Shown here piece after piece: positions 23,171 to 31,719 of a DNA stretch of 64,000 bases. The first letter of the stretch is position 1, and each line of letters opens with the position of its first letter. Origin of the DNA: Actinomadura sp. KC06 (GTDB lineage: Bacteria; Actinomycetota; Actinomycetes; Streptosporangiales; Streptosporangiaceae); contig NZ_SMKT01000009.1 of NCBI RefSeq assembly GCF_004348735.1, positions 28,344-92,343 of the forward strand. The letters run 5' to 3'. A program made the translations under genes and the position numbers. Below the pieces are notes generated by a model. That model saw only the letters and a program-made list of their open reading frames with translations. It was not told the origin of the DNA and did not search any database.

Positions 23171-24241
23171 ATGCCCGTAATGGTGCGAAAGCTCGCCCGG
23201 ACGGCGGCCGGCGCCGCCGTGGCGGTGTGCCTGCTGACCCCGACCGCGGCCTCGGCCGAACCGGGATGCTTCGACCGCCGCACCCGCCCGTACACCTCCG
23301 TGGTGGACAGCCATCTGCACTTCCGGCCCTTCGGCGGACGCGCCATCCCCTTCCCCGAACTGCTGAAATACCTGAACAGCAGCGGCGTCCGCTACGCCAA
23401 CGTGTACGGCATCGGGCAGACGCTCCCGGCCGGTTCGTCGTGCACGTACTACCTGGACTGCCCCGGCACCCCGGTCACGCCGAGCATGCGGAACGACTTC
23501 GTCAACGCGGCCAACTACGCCGCGTCCAAGCCCGGCAAGCCGCGCCTGGCGCTGTCGATGACCTTCCCCGACCTGGCCAATCCGGACGATGTCGTCGAGA
23601 AGATCAGGCTTCTGGACCGCGAGTACCCGGGCCTGTTCACCTGGATGGGCGAGGTCAACCTGATCAAGCAGGCGCTGCTGCCCAACAAGCACGAACCCGC
23701 CGACAAGGGCGACATCGACCGCTGGGCGCCGTTCATGAAGATCCTGCGGCAGCGTTCGATCCCCATGACCATCCACTCCGACCTCGGCAACGACGCCGAG
23801 CCGACCAAGTACCTGCCGCTGATCCGCAAGGTCCTGAACCGCTACCCCGAGAACAAGATCGTCTGGGCGCACATGGGGCTGTCCAAGGAGCTGAAGGACA
23901 TGCCCGCGGCCCGGCACATCCAGATCATGGAGGAGCTGCTGAGGGCGCACCCGAACCTGACCCTCGACATCAGCTGGCGCGTCCTGTACGACCAGTACTT
24001 CAAGGACCCCGCCGTCCGCGAGAAGTACGTGGCCCTGTTCGACCGCCACCCCACGCGCGCCATCCCCGGCACGGACTTCGTGGCGTCCCGCGACAAGAAC
24101 TACAAGATCTACAAGGAGGAGCTGCGGGTCACCAGCGAGATCAACAAGTACCTGGGCGATGACGCCTTCCGCGGCATCGCGCTAGGCCAGAACTACTTCC
24201 GCCTGCTCTCCCTCAAGGACCAGGCTCCCAGAATCTGCTGA
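23171..24241 (+). CDS. Secreted amidohydrolase-family (TIM-barrel) metal-dependent hydrolase
   Basis: 356 residues. Signal peptide (LARTAAGAAVAVCLLTPTAA, cut after ASA-EP). The barrel shows the amidohydrolase_2 metal ligands: VVDSHLHFRPFG (HxH), TIHSDLG, WAHMGLS and IPGTDFVAS (Asp). Two or three cysteines (CFDRR, CTYY…DCPG, C-terminal IC) may form disulfides outside the cell. GGAG precedes the ATG at 23171. It has its own short upstream region and is not part of the lanthipeptide operon. Family members hydrolyse or decarboxylate cyclic and aromatic acids; I cannot name the substrate. Confidence 0.78.
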   Translation: MPVMVRKLARTAAGAAVAVCLLTPTAASAEPGCFDRRTRPYTSVVDSHLHFRPFGGRAIPFPELLKYLNSSGVRYANVYGIGQTLPAGSSCTYYLDCPGTPVTPSMRNDFVNAANYAASKPGKPRLALSMTFPDLANPDDVVEKIRLLDREYPGLFTWMGEVNLIKQALLPNKHEPADKGDIDRWAPFMKILRQRSIPMTIHSDLGNDAEPTKYLPLIRKVLNRYPENKIVWAHMGLSKELKDMPAARHIQIMEELLRAHPNLTLDISWRVLYDQYFKDPAVREKYVALFDRHPTRAIPGTDFVASRDKNYKIYKEELRVTSEINKYLGDDAFRGIALGQNYFRLLSLKDQAPRIC

Positions 24242-24260
24242 ACCGCCCTTTCCGCCAGCG

Positions 24261-24884
24261 TCACATCTGCCGGGGCAGCGGCGGGTGGAGCGAGCCCATC
24301 CGCACGACCGCGGGATCCGGCCGGACGGTCGCGCGCCGGTCTTCGGCGAGCTGGACAAGGCGCGCGGCCGTGTCGGCGAACAGCAGCAGCTGGCGGGCGG
24401 CGGACGGGCTGAACGGCTCCGCGCCCGGCCGTCCGAGGACGGCGAGCACTCCGCGCGTCGCCTCCCCGGTGTCCAGCGGCAGGATCAGGATCGGGCCGGC
24501 CGGCAGGGTGCTGAGCGTCTGGTCGGCCACGATCCGCGCGGACAGGGCCCGGCGGGAGCTGAACGCCCGGCCGAGCATCGACCGGCCGCGCCGCACCGTC
24601 AGCCCGCGGATGCGGTCGCCCTCCGCGCCGACCGCGATGTCGATCCGCAGGGTGAGGGCGTCTTCGGCGGGCAGCGCGATGAACGCCAGCGGGACGCCCG
24701 CCATGCCGCGGGCCAGCTCGGCCACGCGGGTCAGCAGGTCGGGCAGGGCGACGCCGTCCAGGACGGCCGCCATCAGGTCGAGCGACGCCGCCACGCGCGG
24801 GCTGTTGTCCGCGCCGCGGGACCCGTTCGCCGGGCCCCAGCCCGGTGCGGTCAGATCGTCAGCGGTCAGATCGTCGGTGGTCAT
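24261..24884 (-). CDS. GAF-domain signalling protein
   Basis: 207 residues from the ATG at 24884. After an acidic/polar N-terminus (MTTDDLTADDLTAPGW) comes a helix (VAASLDLMAAVLDGVALPDL) and a GAF-like fold: AFIALPAEDALTLRIDIAVG, IRGLTVRRGRSMLGRAFSSR, LPAGPILILPLDTGEATRGV. There is no output domain, so it would act by binding a small ligand or a partner protein. It lies 349 bp downstream of a STAS-domain gene in the same direction, separated by a minisatellite; such GAF and STAS proteins often act in one anti-sigma partner-switch pathway. GGTGA lies eight bases before the start. Confidence 0.78.
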   Translation of the reverse strand: MTTDDLTADDLTAPGWGPANGSRGADNSPRVAASLDLMAAVLDGVALPDLLTRVAELARGMAGVPLAFIALPAEDALTLRIDIAVGAEGDRIRGLTVRRGRSMLGRAFSSRRALSARIVADQTLSTLPAGPILILPLDTGEATRGVLAVLGRPGAEPFSPSAARQLLLFADTAARLVQLAEDRRATVRPDPAVVRMGSLHPPLPRQM

Positions 24885-24970
24885 GTCGTCACCACGCTTC
24901 CTCCTCCATCCGGAGGCCGACCCCGCCCCGTCCCGGCACCCGCCGGGCCTGTACCCGATACACCCGCCCC

Positions 24971-25208
24971 GATGCGCCCGTGCCCGGTGCGTCCGTGCCT
25001 GGTGCGCCTGTGCCCGATGCGCTTGCTCGGTGCGTCCGTGCTCGGTGCGCCTGTGCCCGATGCGCCTGTGCCCGATGCGCCTGTGCCCGGTGCGCTTGGG
25101 CGCGGTGCGCTTGGGCGCGGTGCGCTTGGGCGCGGTGCGCCTGGGCCCGGTCCGCCTGGGCCCGGTCCGCCTGGGCCCGGTGCGTTCGTGTCCGGTGCGT
25201 CTGTGTCC
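24971..25208. repeat. 15-bp minisatellite, 16 units, one shortened
   Basis: Sixteen head-to-tail units of consensus GGTGCGCCTGKGCCC fill most of the 349-bp gap between the GAF and STAS genes. Identical runs occur: GGTGCGCTTGGGCGC three times (25089-25133), GATGCGCCTGTGCCC twice, GGTCCGCCTGGGCCC twice. Unit 4 (25016-25028) has lost two bases, so no single frame can read the whole array as one pentapeptide repeat. It has no spacers and is not a CRISPR. Confidence 0.93.
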
Positions 25209-25233
25209 GGTGCACGGGTGGAGGCCGCGGCTA

Positions 25234-25626
25234 TCAGGCTGCGGCCGATCGCGGGTCCGAGTCGCCGGCCGGCGCCCAGGCGGCGGGCGGACGGACGGTG
25301 AAAGCACGGGACAGCCCGGTGACCCGCAGCAGCCTGGCCGTGTGCGGACGCGGCCGGGCGAGGATCAGGCCCGTCCCGTCCCCCTCCAACCGGCGTTGCG
25401 CGCCGACGAGCATCGCCAGCCCGGACGCGTCGCAGAACGTCATGCCCGACAGGTCGATGACCACGTACATGCCGGGGTCGCGCAGCGCGACGTACAGGCG
25501 CTCCCGCAGGGACGGGGTGGAGGACACGTCGAGCTCGCCGCTGATGGCGATGACGGTGTGGTCGGCGAACCGTTCACAGGTGAGGTCGGCCCCGGCCGTC
25601 TGGACGGGATGGTGTTGCGGCGTCAT
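25234..25626 (-). CDS. STAS-domain anti-sigma factor antagonist
   Basis: 130 residues with a single STAS domain (about 20-112): HTVIAISGELDVSSTPSLRE, MYVVIDLSGMTFCDASGLAM. The Ser in DASGL is at the phospho-acceptor position of SpoIIAA/RsbV-type antagonists. In partner switching the unphosphorylated form binds an anti-sigma kinase and frees the sigma factor. No kinase or sigma gene lies in the window. The minisatellite starts 25 bp beyond its stop, and the GAF gene follows it, likely on the same message. Confidence 0.87.
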   Translation of the reverse strand: MTPQHHPVQTAGADLTCERFADHTVIAISGELDVSSTPSLRERLYVALRDPGMYVVIDLSGMTFCDASGLAMLVGAQRRLEGDGTGLILARPRPHTARLLRVTGLSRAFTVRPPAAWAPAGDSDPRSAAA

Positions 25627-25741
25627 AGCGCCGGACCTGTCTGGCCCGCGAAGGACCGAGAATCGAGAAACCAGGGGACGCGGGCTTGGCCGCCCGCATC
25701 GAGTGAACCCTCGTCACCACGAGTCTACGCCCTCGCCCCGC

Positions 25742-25774
25742 GATCGCAGGTGTACGCGAGGCCCACCTGCGATC
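25742..25774. promoter_or_regulatory. 11-bp inverted repeat in the STAS / alpha-beta hydrolase divergent region
   Basis: GATCGCAGGTG and CACCTGCGATC flank an 11-base spacer, 62 bp upstream of the hydrolase ATG. Arm length and spacing suit an operator or a hairpin in the untranslated region. No regulator gene is adjacent. Confidence 0.5.
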
Positions 25775-25836
25775 AATCCTCGAAACGCGGCCTTGAGGCC
25801 CGATGAGTTCTCGACGTGCGGGAAGTCAGCAGAGGC

Positions 25837-26706
25837 ATGAGTACGCACACACTTCAGATTCCCGGCGTGGACCTCGTCTACGACGTCCGCGGTCCGCTGC
25901 CGCCCGCCGGCGGGCGCCCGCCGCTGGTCCTGATCGGGCAGCCGATGGACGCGAGCGGCTTCGGCGCGCTCGCGTCCCACTTCCCCGAGCGGACCGTGAT
26001 CACCTACGATCCGCGCGGCTTGGGGCGCAGCACCCGCAAGGACGGCCGGATCGACCACACGCCCGAGACGCAGGCCGCCGACCTGCACGCCCTCATCGCG
26101 GAACTCGGCGCGGGCCCCGTCGAGATGTTCGGCAGCAGCGGCGGCGCGGTGACCGCGCTCGCCCTCGTGACGGCCCACCCCGGCGACGTGACCACCGTGG
26201 TCGCGCACGAGCCGCCGCTCATCTCGGTGGTTCCCGACGCCGCGGCCGTGGAACGTGCCCGGGCCGGCGTCCGGGACGTCTACCAGGCCAAGGGCTGGGG
26301 CGCGGGCATGGCGGCGTTCATCGCGATGACGTCCTGGCAGGGCGAGTACACCGACGACTACTTCGCCCAACCCGTGCCGGACGCGGCCGCCTTCGGGATG
26401 CCCACCGAGGACGACGGTTCCCGCGACGACCCGCTCCTGTCCGACCGCTCGTGGGCGGTCAGCAGCTACGAGCCCGACGTCGAGGCGCTGACCGCGGCGC
26501 CGACGCGGATCGTGATCGCGGTGGGCGAGGAGTCCCTGACCACCTTCACCGGACGCGCCCCGCTGGCGCTGGCCGAGCTGCTCGGCCAGCAGGCGATGGT
26601 GTTCCCCAGCCATCACGGCGGCTTCATGGGCGGCGAGTTCGGCCAGACCGGTCAGCCGGAGGCGTTCGCCCGCAAACTCCACGACGTCCTGGACGCCGCC
26701 ACCTGA
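25837..26706 (+). CDS. Alpha/beta hydrolase
   Basis: 289 residues. Standard fold: PPLVLIGQPMDASGFGAL (oxyanion strand), RTVITYDPRGLGRS, nucleophile elbow MFGSSGGAVTAL (Ser), and VFPSHHGGFMG carrying the likely catalytic His; IVIAVGEES holds the acidic residue region. No signal peptide. The ATG at 25837 has AGAGG immediately upstream. It faces away from the STAS gene across a 210-bp region containing an inverted repeat. The substrate is not predictable; related proteins are often annotated as peroxidase-like or lactone hydrolases. Confidence 0.82.
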   Translation: MSTHTLQIPGVDLVYDVRGPLPPAGGRPPLVLIGQPMDASGFGALASHFPERTVITYDPRGLGRSTRKDGRIDHTPETQAADLHALIAELGAGPVEMFGSSGGAVTALALVTAHPGDVTTVVAHEPPLISVVPDAAAVERARAGVRDVYQAKGWGAGMAAFIAMTSWQGEYTDDYFAQPVPDAAAFGMPTEDDGSRDDPLLSDRSWAVSSYEPDVEALTAAPTRIVIAVGEESLTTFTGRAPLALAELLGQQAMVFPSHHGGFMGGEFGQTGQPEAFARKLHDVLDAAT

Positions 26707-26815
26707 TGATCGCCCGCAGGCGGTAGCCGCGCCACCGCTACCGCCTGCGCGAACACATGACCCTCTGCAGGCCGTATCGAACGAACTTGCTACGTTCGTG
26801 GCCCGGAGGTGACCG

Positions 26816-27823
26816 ATGGTGAGCGCGCGTGTGGAAACGGTCGACGGTCCGTACTTCGAGGACCTCCACCACGGCCTGCGGTTCGAGGACGGTCCCGCTC
26901 GGACCCTCACCGAAGGGCTGGCCGCCGCCCACCAGGCCGTCGTCGGGTGCCGGTCGCCGCTCGCCCTGGATCAGGGGCTGTCCCGGCGAGTGCTCGGCGA
27001 CGGCGTCCTGGCCGCTCCGAACCTCGTCTGGGACGTCGCCATCGGCCAGTCGACGACGGCCACGCACACGGTCGTCGCGAACCTCTTCTACCGGGGAGTC
27101 GTCTTCCGGCGGGCGCCTCGGCTGGGCGACACGCTGCGCACGACCACCGAGGTGGTCGGCCTCCGGCAGAACTCCCGCCGTCCCGGACGGCCCGCCAGGG
27201 GCCTGGCCGCGTTGCGGATCAGCACGGCCGACCAGGACGGCCGCCCGATCCTGGACTTCTGGCGCTGCGCCATGCTGCCCCTGCGGGATCAGGCCGCCGA
27301 GACCGGGCACGCCGACGACCTGTCCGCGCTCGGCACCGACCCCGGACGGGACGAGATGGCGGCGGTGGCGTCCGGATGGGATCTCGCCGCCTACCGGGAC
27401 GCGCTGCCCGGCCGCCATTTCGCCGGGCTCGCCCAAGGGGACGTCTATCAGGTGACCGGCGGGGACGTCGTGTCCTCGGCGCCTGAACTGGCCCGTCTTA
27501 CGCTGAACGTCGCCAAGGTGCATCACGACGCCACCGCCGGCGAGCAGGGACGGCTGGTCTACGGCGGCCACACCATTGGCATCGCGCTGCACCAGGCCGT
27601 CCGGGCCTTGCCGAACCTGGTCACCGTCGTCGGCTGGCACGGCTGCGACCACGTCGGCCCGGTCCGCGAGGGGGACACGCTGACCAGCACCATCGAGGTC
27701 GAGCGGACCGAGCCACTCGCGCGGGGCGGGCTGGTGCATCTGCGCTCGCTCGTCCGGTCGGTCCGGGCCGGTGCGGACCCGGCCGACGTCCTCGACTGGC
27801 GGTTCGTCGCCCTCTTCGCCTGA
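26816..27823 (+). CDS. MaoC-family double hot-dog (enoyl-CoA / mesaconyl-CoA hydratase-like)
   Basis: 335 residues, two hot-dog halves as in mesaconyl-CoA hydratase-type MaoC proteins. N-half: FEDLHHGLRFEDGPARTLTE and VFRRAPRLGDTLRTTTEVVG. C-half: LTLNVAKVHHDATAGEQGRL and VYGGHTIGIALHQAVRALPN; GDTLTSTIEVER closes the fold. The HHD segment is at the hydratase active-site position. Such enzymes add water across an enoyl-CoA double bond. GGAGGTGA precedes the ATG closely. It stands alone just upstream of the GntR-controlled operon; a link to the CoA pathways at 37-39 and 52-55 kb is possible but unproven. Confidence 0.82.
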   Translation: MVSARVETVDGPYFEDLHHGLRFEDGPARTLTEGLAAAHQAVVGCRSPLALDQGLSRRVLGDGVLAAPNLVWDVAIGQSTTATHTVVANLFYRGVVFRRAPRLGDTLRTTTEVVGLRQNSRRPGRPARGLAALRISTADQDGRPILDFWRCAMLPLRDQAAETGHADDLSALGTDPGRDEMAAVASGWDLAAYRDALPGRHFAGLAQGDVYQVTGGDVVSSAPELARLTLNVAKVHHDATAGEQGRLVYGGHTIGIALHQAVRALPNLVTVVGWHGCDHVGPVREGDTLTSTIEVERTEPLARGGLVHLRSLVRSVRAGADPADVLDWRFVALFA

Positions 27824-27963
27824 CGACCGTCCGGCACACGCGCTTGATCACCTGACGGTCGGCTGGTGCGCCCTGCCGGTGGAATCGCAGATCAGACGCC
27901 ATGCCGCGCGGGGTCCTCCGGCGTCCGGTCATCGCTTGAACTCCGCTTGGCGGCTCATTGACG

Positions 27964-27992
27964 CGCGGATGTTGTATGTGACAACATCCGCG
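27964..27992. promoter_or_regulatory. Perfect palindrome, candidate GntR/FCD operator
   Basis: CGCGGATGTTGT, spacer ATGTG, ACAACATCCGCG: 12-bp arms. The centre TTGT-N5-ACAA resembles the TNGT-N3-ACNA pattern of FadR-subfamily GntR regulators, though with a longer gap. It lies 114 bp upstream of the substrate-binding protein and heads the operon that encodes a GntR/FCD protein at 34407. Confidence 0.7.
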
Positions 27993-28105
27993 GACGTGAG
28001 CGGCGCCACTTCCACGTGACCGTGGGCATCGGTGGCGGTCAGAGGAGCGAACTTGCGCGGGCCCGGCCACGGGCCTGCGTCGCGCCGCCGGAAAGCGAGG
28101 GGTTC

Positions 28106-29080
28106 ATGAGGATTCGGGCACGCGCTCTCGGTTCGGTGCTGATCGGTGCGTCACTCGTCCTCGCCGGTTGCGGCGGGGACGGCTCGGAGGGCGAGGGCGG
28201 CGCGAAGAAGATCACCGTCGCGACCCAGCCGGACTTCTTCGGGATACCGCTGTACTTCGCGGTGCAGAAGGGCTTCCTGAAGAAGCAGGGGCTGGACGCC
28301 AAGCTCCAGAAGTACCCGACCGGCGTGGAGGGCACGGAGGCCGTGGCGACCGGCCAGGCGGACTTCACCACGGTGGCGGGGTTCCCCGTCGTCAGCCTGG
28401 CGGCGCGGAAGGCGCGGGTGAAGGTCATCGGCCACAACGCGACGTCCGCCCAATGGTGGGGCTTCGTCACCGACGGCAGCATCAGCAAGCCGTCCGACCT
28501 CGAAGGCAAGACCGTCGGGTTCCAGTCGAACTCCACCGCCAACTACTGGTTCGACCGGTTCGTGGCGCACCACGGGCTGGACAAGTCCAAGATCAAGGTG
28601 CTGGACGCCAAGTTCGCGCAGCTCGTCCCGTCGTTCGCGCAGCGCAAGGCCGATGCCATCATCCACTTCGAGCCCAACGTCTCCAAGGCCGTCGCCAGCC
28701 GCGGCGGCGCCAAGGTGACCTGGTGGGGCGGCGACGACGGCCTGCTCCCGTTCTACGGATACGTGTCGGCGGGTCCGAAGGTCTACGAGGACAAGGACAC
28801 GGCGCTGCGCGTCCTGCGCGGGCTGCGCGAGACGGCCGCCTACATGAAGGCCAACGAGGCGGAGGTCGTCGCGTTCGCCAAGGAGCTCACCGGGATGACG
28901 GACGACGCGGCGGTCCGGAAGATCCTGGCCCAGGTCGACTTCAGCCTCGCGTTCGACCCGAAGAGCATCGAGCAGATCCAGGCGATCGCCGACTACCAGC
29001 TGCAGCGCAAGAACATCAAGTCCCGCGTGGACGCCAAGAGCCTGGTCGAGACGACCTGGGTCCAAGAGTCCGACCGGTAA
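28106..29080 (+). CDS. ABC importer substrate-binding lipoprotein (SsuA/TauA/THI5-like)
   Basis: 324 residues. Lipoprotein signal LGSVLIGASLVLAGCGG, then an NMT1/THI5-type bilobed domain: ITVATQPDFFGIPLYFAVQK, GFLKKQGLDAKLQKYPTG, TGQADFTTVAGFPVVSLAAR, DLEGKTVGFQSNSTANYWFD, RKADAIIHFEPNVSKAVASR. It captures the substrate outside the membrane for the permeases encoded downstream. This family binds sulfonates, pyrimidine precursors or aromatic compounds. Start at the ATG 28106, preceded by GCGAGGGG. First gene of the operon behind the palindrome at 27964. Confidence 0.9.
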   Translation: MRIRARALGSVLIGASLVLAGCGGDGSEGEGGAKKITVATQPDFFGIPLYFAVQKGFLKKQGLDAKLQKYPTGVEGTEAVATGQADFTTVAGFPVVSLAARKARVKVIGHNATSAQWWGFVTDGSISKPSDLEGKTVGFQSNSTANYWFDRFVAHHGLDKSKIKVLDAKFAQLVPSFAQRKADAIIHFEPNVSKAVASRGGAKVTWWGGDDGLLPFYGYVSAGPKVYEDKDTALRVLRGLRETAAYMKANEAEVVAFAKELTGMTDDAAVRKILAQVDFSLAFDPKSIEQIQAIADYQLQRKNIKSRVDAKSLVETTWVQESDR

Positions 29081-29106
29081 CGACCTGCCACGCGGAGGCA
29101 CGACTC

Positions 29107-30066
29107 GTGGAAATCGGGATCTCACACCTGCCGGCGTCGCCGTCCAGGGCGCTGCGTCTGGCCCGGATCGCCGAGAGCACCGGCATCGGGCGCTTCGGGG
29201 TCGCGGACTCGTCGCACCTGTTCGGCGCCATGTACCCCACGGTGCAGCTGATCCTGTCCCGGACGTCGCGGATCAAGGTCGGCCCGTTCGTCACGAATCC
29301 CGTCACCCGGCACCCGTCCGTGCACGCGGCGGACGTCGCCGCGCTCGCGGCGCTGTACACCCCGGAACGGCTGGCGGTCGTCATGGGCGCCGGCGACTCG
29401 GCGGTGCACAGCGTCGGGTTGGGACCGGCCCCGGCCGAGCAGGTGCGCCTGGGGTTGCAGACGATCCGCGGCGCGGCGCCGGACGGCGTGACGCTGGAAC
29501 TGGCGGCGAGCGGACCTAAGGCCGCCTCGATGATGGCCACCGGCATCGACGGGCTGGTGCTGGGCGGCGGCCTGTCGGCGTCCTGGACCCGGCGGCTCAT
29601 CGAGGCGGCGGGCCGCCCGGTCAGCGCGCGCGTCTTCCTGATCGGCCACCTGGTGGAACGCGAGGACGAGGCGGCACGGGCGCGCGAGGCCGTGCGCGCC
29701 TCGGTCCTCGCGGTGGCCCGGCACGCCATCGGCATCGACATGGCCGCCCGGGACGTGCCGGTCCGGCTGCGTCCGGGGCTGGAGCAGGCGTTCGCCCGCT
29801 ACGACTTCTCCGCGCACGCCAAGGCGGCCGGGGCCAACGAGCGGCTTCTGGACGACCACCCGGAGGAAGAGGCGTACCTGTTCGAGCGGTTCGCGGCGGT
29901 GGGCACCGCGGGCGCCGTCGCCGAACGCCTGCGCGCTTTCCAGCGGGAGACCGGGATCGACGGCGTCGTGCTGAGCACCACCGTGCCCGACCCCGATTCG
30001 CACGTCGCCCTCGCGGGGGAGCGACTGACCGCCGCGCTGGGCCCGTCAGCGCGGACACCCCGATGA
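29107..30066 (+). CDS. Luciferase-like monooxygenase (FMN or F420 dependent)
   Basis: 319 residues from a GTG at 29107 with GGAGG nine bases upstream. Bacterial-luciferase TIM barrel: EIGISHLPASPSRALRLARI, FGVADSSHLFGAMYPTVQLI, IKVGPFVTNPVTRHPSVHAA, LAVVMGAGDSAVHSVG, IDGVVLSTTVPDP near the C-terminus. The family transfers hydride from reduced FMN or F420 or oxidises substrates with oxygen; which applies here is not visible. It lies between the binding protein and the ATPase genes, so the imported compound is its likely substrate. Confidence 0.83.
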   Translation: MEIGISHLPASPSRALRLARIAESTGIGRFGVADSSHLFGAMYPTVQLILSRTSRIKVGPFVTNPVTRHPSVHAADVAALAALYTPERLAVVMGAGDSAVHSVGLGPAPAEQVRLGLQTIRGAAPDGVTLELAASGPKAASMMATGIDGLVLGGGLSASWTRRLIEAAGRPVSARVFLIGHLVEREDEAARAREAVRASVLAVARHAIGIDMAARDVPVRLRPGLEQAFARYDFSAHAKAAGANERLLDDHPEEEAYLFERFAAVGTAGAVAERLRAFQRETGIDGVVLSTTVPDPDSHVALAGERLTAALGPSARTPR

Positions 30067-30100
30067 CCCCTCACACCACAGCCGACGGGAGAGGCCGCGC

Positions 30101-30925
30101 ATGACACCACCGATCGCGGATTCGCAGTCGCGTCCGTCCGACGAGGCGTTCGTCGTCATCGACGACGTCTCCTTCGCGTACCCCGGCAGCCCTCAGCCGA
30201 TCCTTCAGGACGTCGGCCTGGAGCTGCGGCGCGGGGAGTTCTTCGTCCTGCTCGGCCCCAGCGGATGCGGCAAGACCACGATCCTCAACCAGGTCGCGGG
30301 CTTCGAGCGTCCGACCACGGGGTCGATCAGCATGGACGGCAAGCCGGTCACCGGCCCCGGACCTGACCGCGCGGTCATCTTCCAGGGGGACGACTCCCTG
30401 CTCGGTTGGCTGAACGTCCGGCACAACGTCGAGTTCGGGCTGCGGGCGCTGCGCACTCCCGCCGCCGAACGGAACCGGCGCGTCCAGCATGCACTGGAGA
30501 TGGTCGAGCTGGACGGGCAGCAGGGCAAGTTCCCGCACGAGCTGTCGGGCGGGATGAAGCAGCGCGTCCAGATCGCGCGTGCCCTGGTGGTGGACGCGCC
30601 CGTCCTGCTGATGGACGAGCCGTTCGGCGCCCTGGACGCGCAGACCCGCACCACCCTGCAGGACGCGCTGGCCCGCCTGTGGGAGCAGTCCCAGCGGACG
30701 GTCCTGTTCATCACGCACGACATCTCCGAGGCGCTCATCCTCGCCGACCGGATCGGCGTGATGACCTCCGGACCGGCCGCGCGGCTCCAGACGGTGATGG
30801 ACAACCCGCTGCCGCGGCCGCGCGCACGCGGCGCCGCGGAGTTCGCGGAACTGTACCGGGAGGTGGAGGAGGCGGTCACGGCCGCGAAGTCCCGTCCACC
30901 TGCCGCCGCCGGGGAGGCCAGGTGA
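30101..30925 (+). CDS. ABC importer ATPase (SsuB/TauB-like)
   Basis: 274 residues with all motifs intact: Walker A GPSGCGKTT, Q-loop IFQGDDSLLGWLNV, signature LSGGMKQRVQIARAL, Walker B VLLMDEPFGALD and switch FITHDISEA. The DDSLLGWLNV segment is typical of nitrate/sulfonate/taurine importers. It is cytoplasmic and powers the two permeases that follow. GTGA overlap with the next gene. ATG at 30101, about eight bases after GAGAGG. Confidence 0.92.
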   Translation: MTPPIADSQSRPSDEAFVVIDDVSFAYPGSPQPILQDVGLELRRGEFFVLLGPSGCGKTTILNQVAGFERPTTGSISMDGKPVTGPGPDRAVIFQGDDSLLGWLNVRHNVEFGLRALRTPAAERNRRVQHALEMVELDGQQGKFPHELSGGMKQRVQIARALVVDAPVLLMDEPFGALDAQTRTTLQDALARLWEQSQRTVLFITHDISEALILADRIGVMTSGPAARLQTVMDNPLPRPRARGAAEFAELYREVEEAVTAAKSRPPAAAGEAR

Positions 30926-31719
30926 ACCGGGCCGGCTCGGGGGCCGCCGGACGCTGGCGCTGGCAGCGGCTCTCCCTGAACGTCCTCGCCGTCCTGCTGG
31001 CGGTGCTCGCCTGGCATGGCGCGGCGCTGTGGAAGGACAACCTGCTGATCTTTCCCACGCCGCTGACCTGCCTGTCGGCGCTCGGCGACGTGCTGTCCGA
31101 TGCGGAGCGGCGCGACCAGCTGCTCATCACGCTGCGGCGGGTGGTCGTCGGGTTCGCGCTGGGCAGCGCCCTCGGGATCGCGGTCGGCGGGCTGATCGGC
31201 AGCGTCCGGGCCGTCGCGCTGACGCTCGAACCGGTCGTCCATTTCCTGCGGTCGGTGACGCCGGTGGCGTGGATCGTCCCCGCCACGATCTGGCTGGGCG
31301 TGGGCGAGGGCTCGCTGCGGTTCATCGTGGTCTACGCCACGGTCTTCCCGGTGGCCATCAACACCCTGACGGGCCTGACCCAGGTGCCGGTCAACAAGGT
31401 GCGGATGGCGCGCACGTTCGGGGCGTCCCGGCTGCGCATCCAGCTCTCGATCGTCCTGCCGAGCGCCGTGCCGTACATCGTGACCGGCATGCGCCTGTCG
31501 CTGGGCTACGCGTTCATGAGCGTCGTCGCGGCGGAGATGGTGGCGGGCAACGACGGCATCGGCTTCCTGATCTACGACTCGCGCGTCTTCTTCGACACCG
31601 CGACGATGTTCGCCGGGATCCTGCTGCTCGGCGCGGCCGGGCTGCTGGCCGACCGGGTGTTCAGCGTCGTCATCCACCGCGGCCTCGCCCGCTTCTACGC
31701 CGGGCAGGTGAACACGTGA
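30922..31719 (+). CDS. ABC importer permease, first subunit (SsuC/TauC-like)
   Basis: 265 residues, six helices, BPD_transp_1 fold. The EAA-type coupling loop is seen as MARTFGASRLRIQLSIVLPS (about 158-177). Also VTPVAWIVPATIWLGVGEGS and the strand of the translocation path AFMSVVAAEMVAGNDGIGFL. GTG start overlapping the ATPase stop. A second, clearly different permease follows, so the pore is probably a heterodimer, unusual for the SsuABC class. Confidence 0.88.
   Translation: MNRAGSGAAGRWRWQRLSLNVLAVLLAVLAWHGAALWKDNLLIFPTPLTCLSALGDVLSDAERRDQLLITLRRVVVGFALGSALGIAVGGLIGSVRAVALTLEPVVHFLRSVTPVAWIVPATIWLGVGEGSLRFIVVYATVFPVAINTLTGLTQVPVNKVRMARTFGASRLRIQLSIVLPSAVPYIVTGMRLSLGYAFMSVVAAEMVAGNDGIGFLIYDSRVFFDTATMFAGILLLGAAGLLADRVFSVVIHRGLARFYAGQVNT

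Noticed and set aside
24971..25208. CRISPR array
   Set aside because: Units are 15 bp, contiguous, without spacers, and no cas gene is present.
24889..25307. Proteins made of HRAQA or ARCAW repeats across the minisatellite
   Set aside because: A 13-bp unit at 25016 breaks every frame, several frames are open at once, and no ribosome site fits; treated as non-coding repeat.
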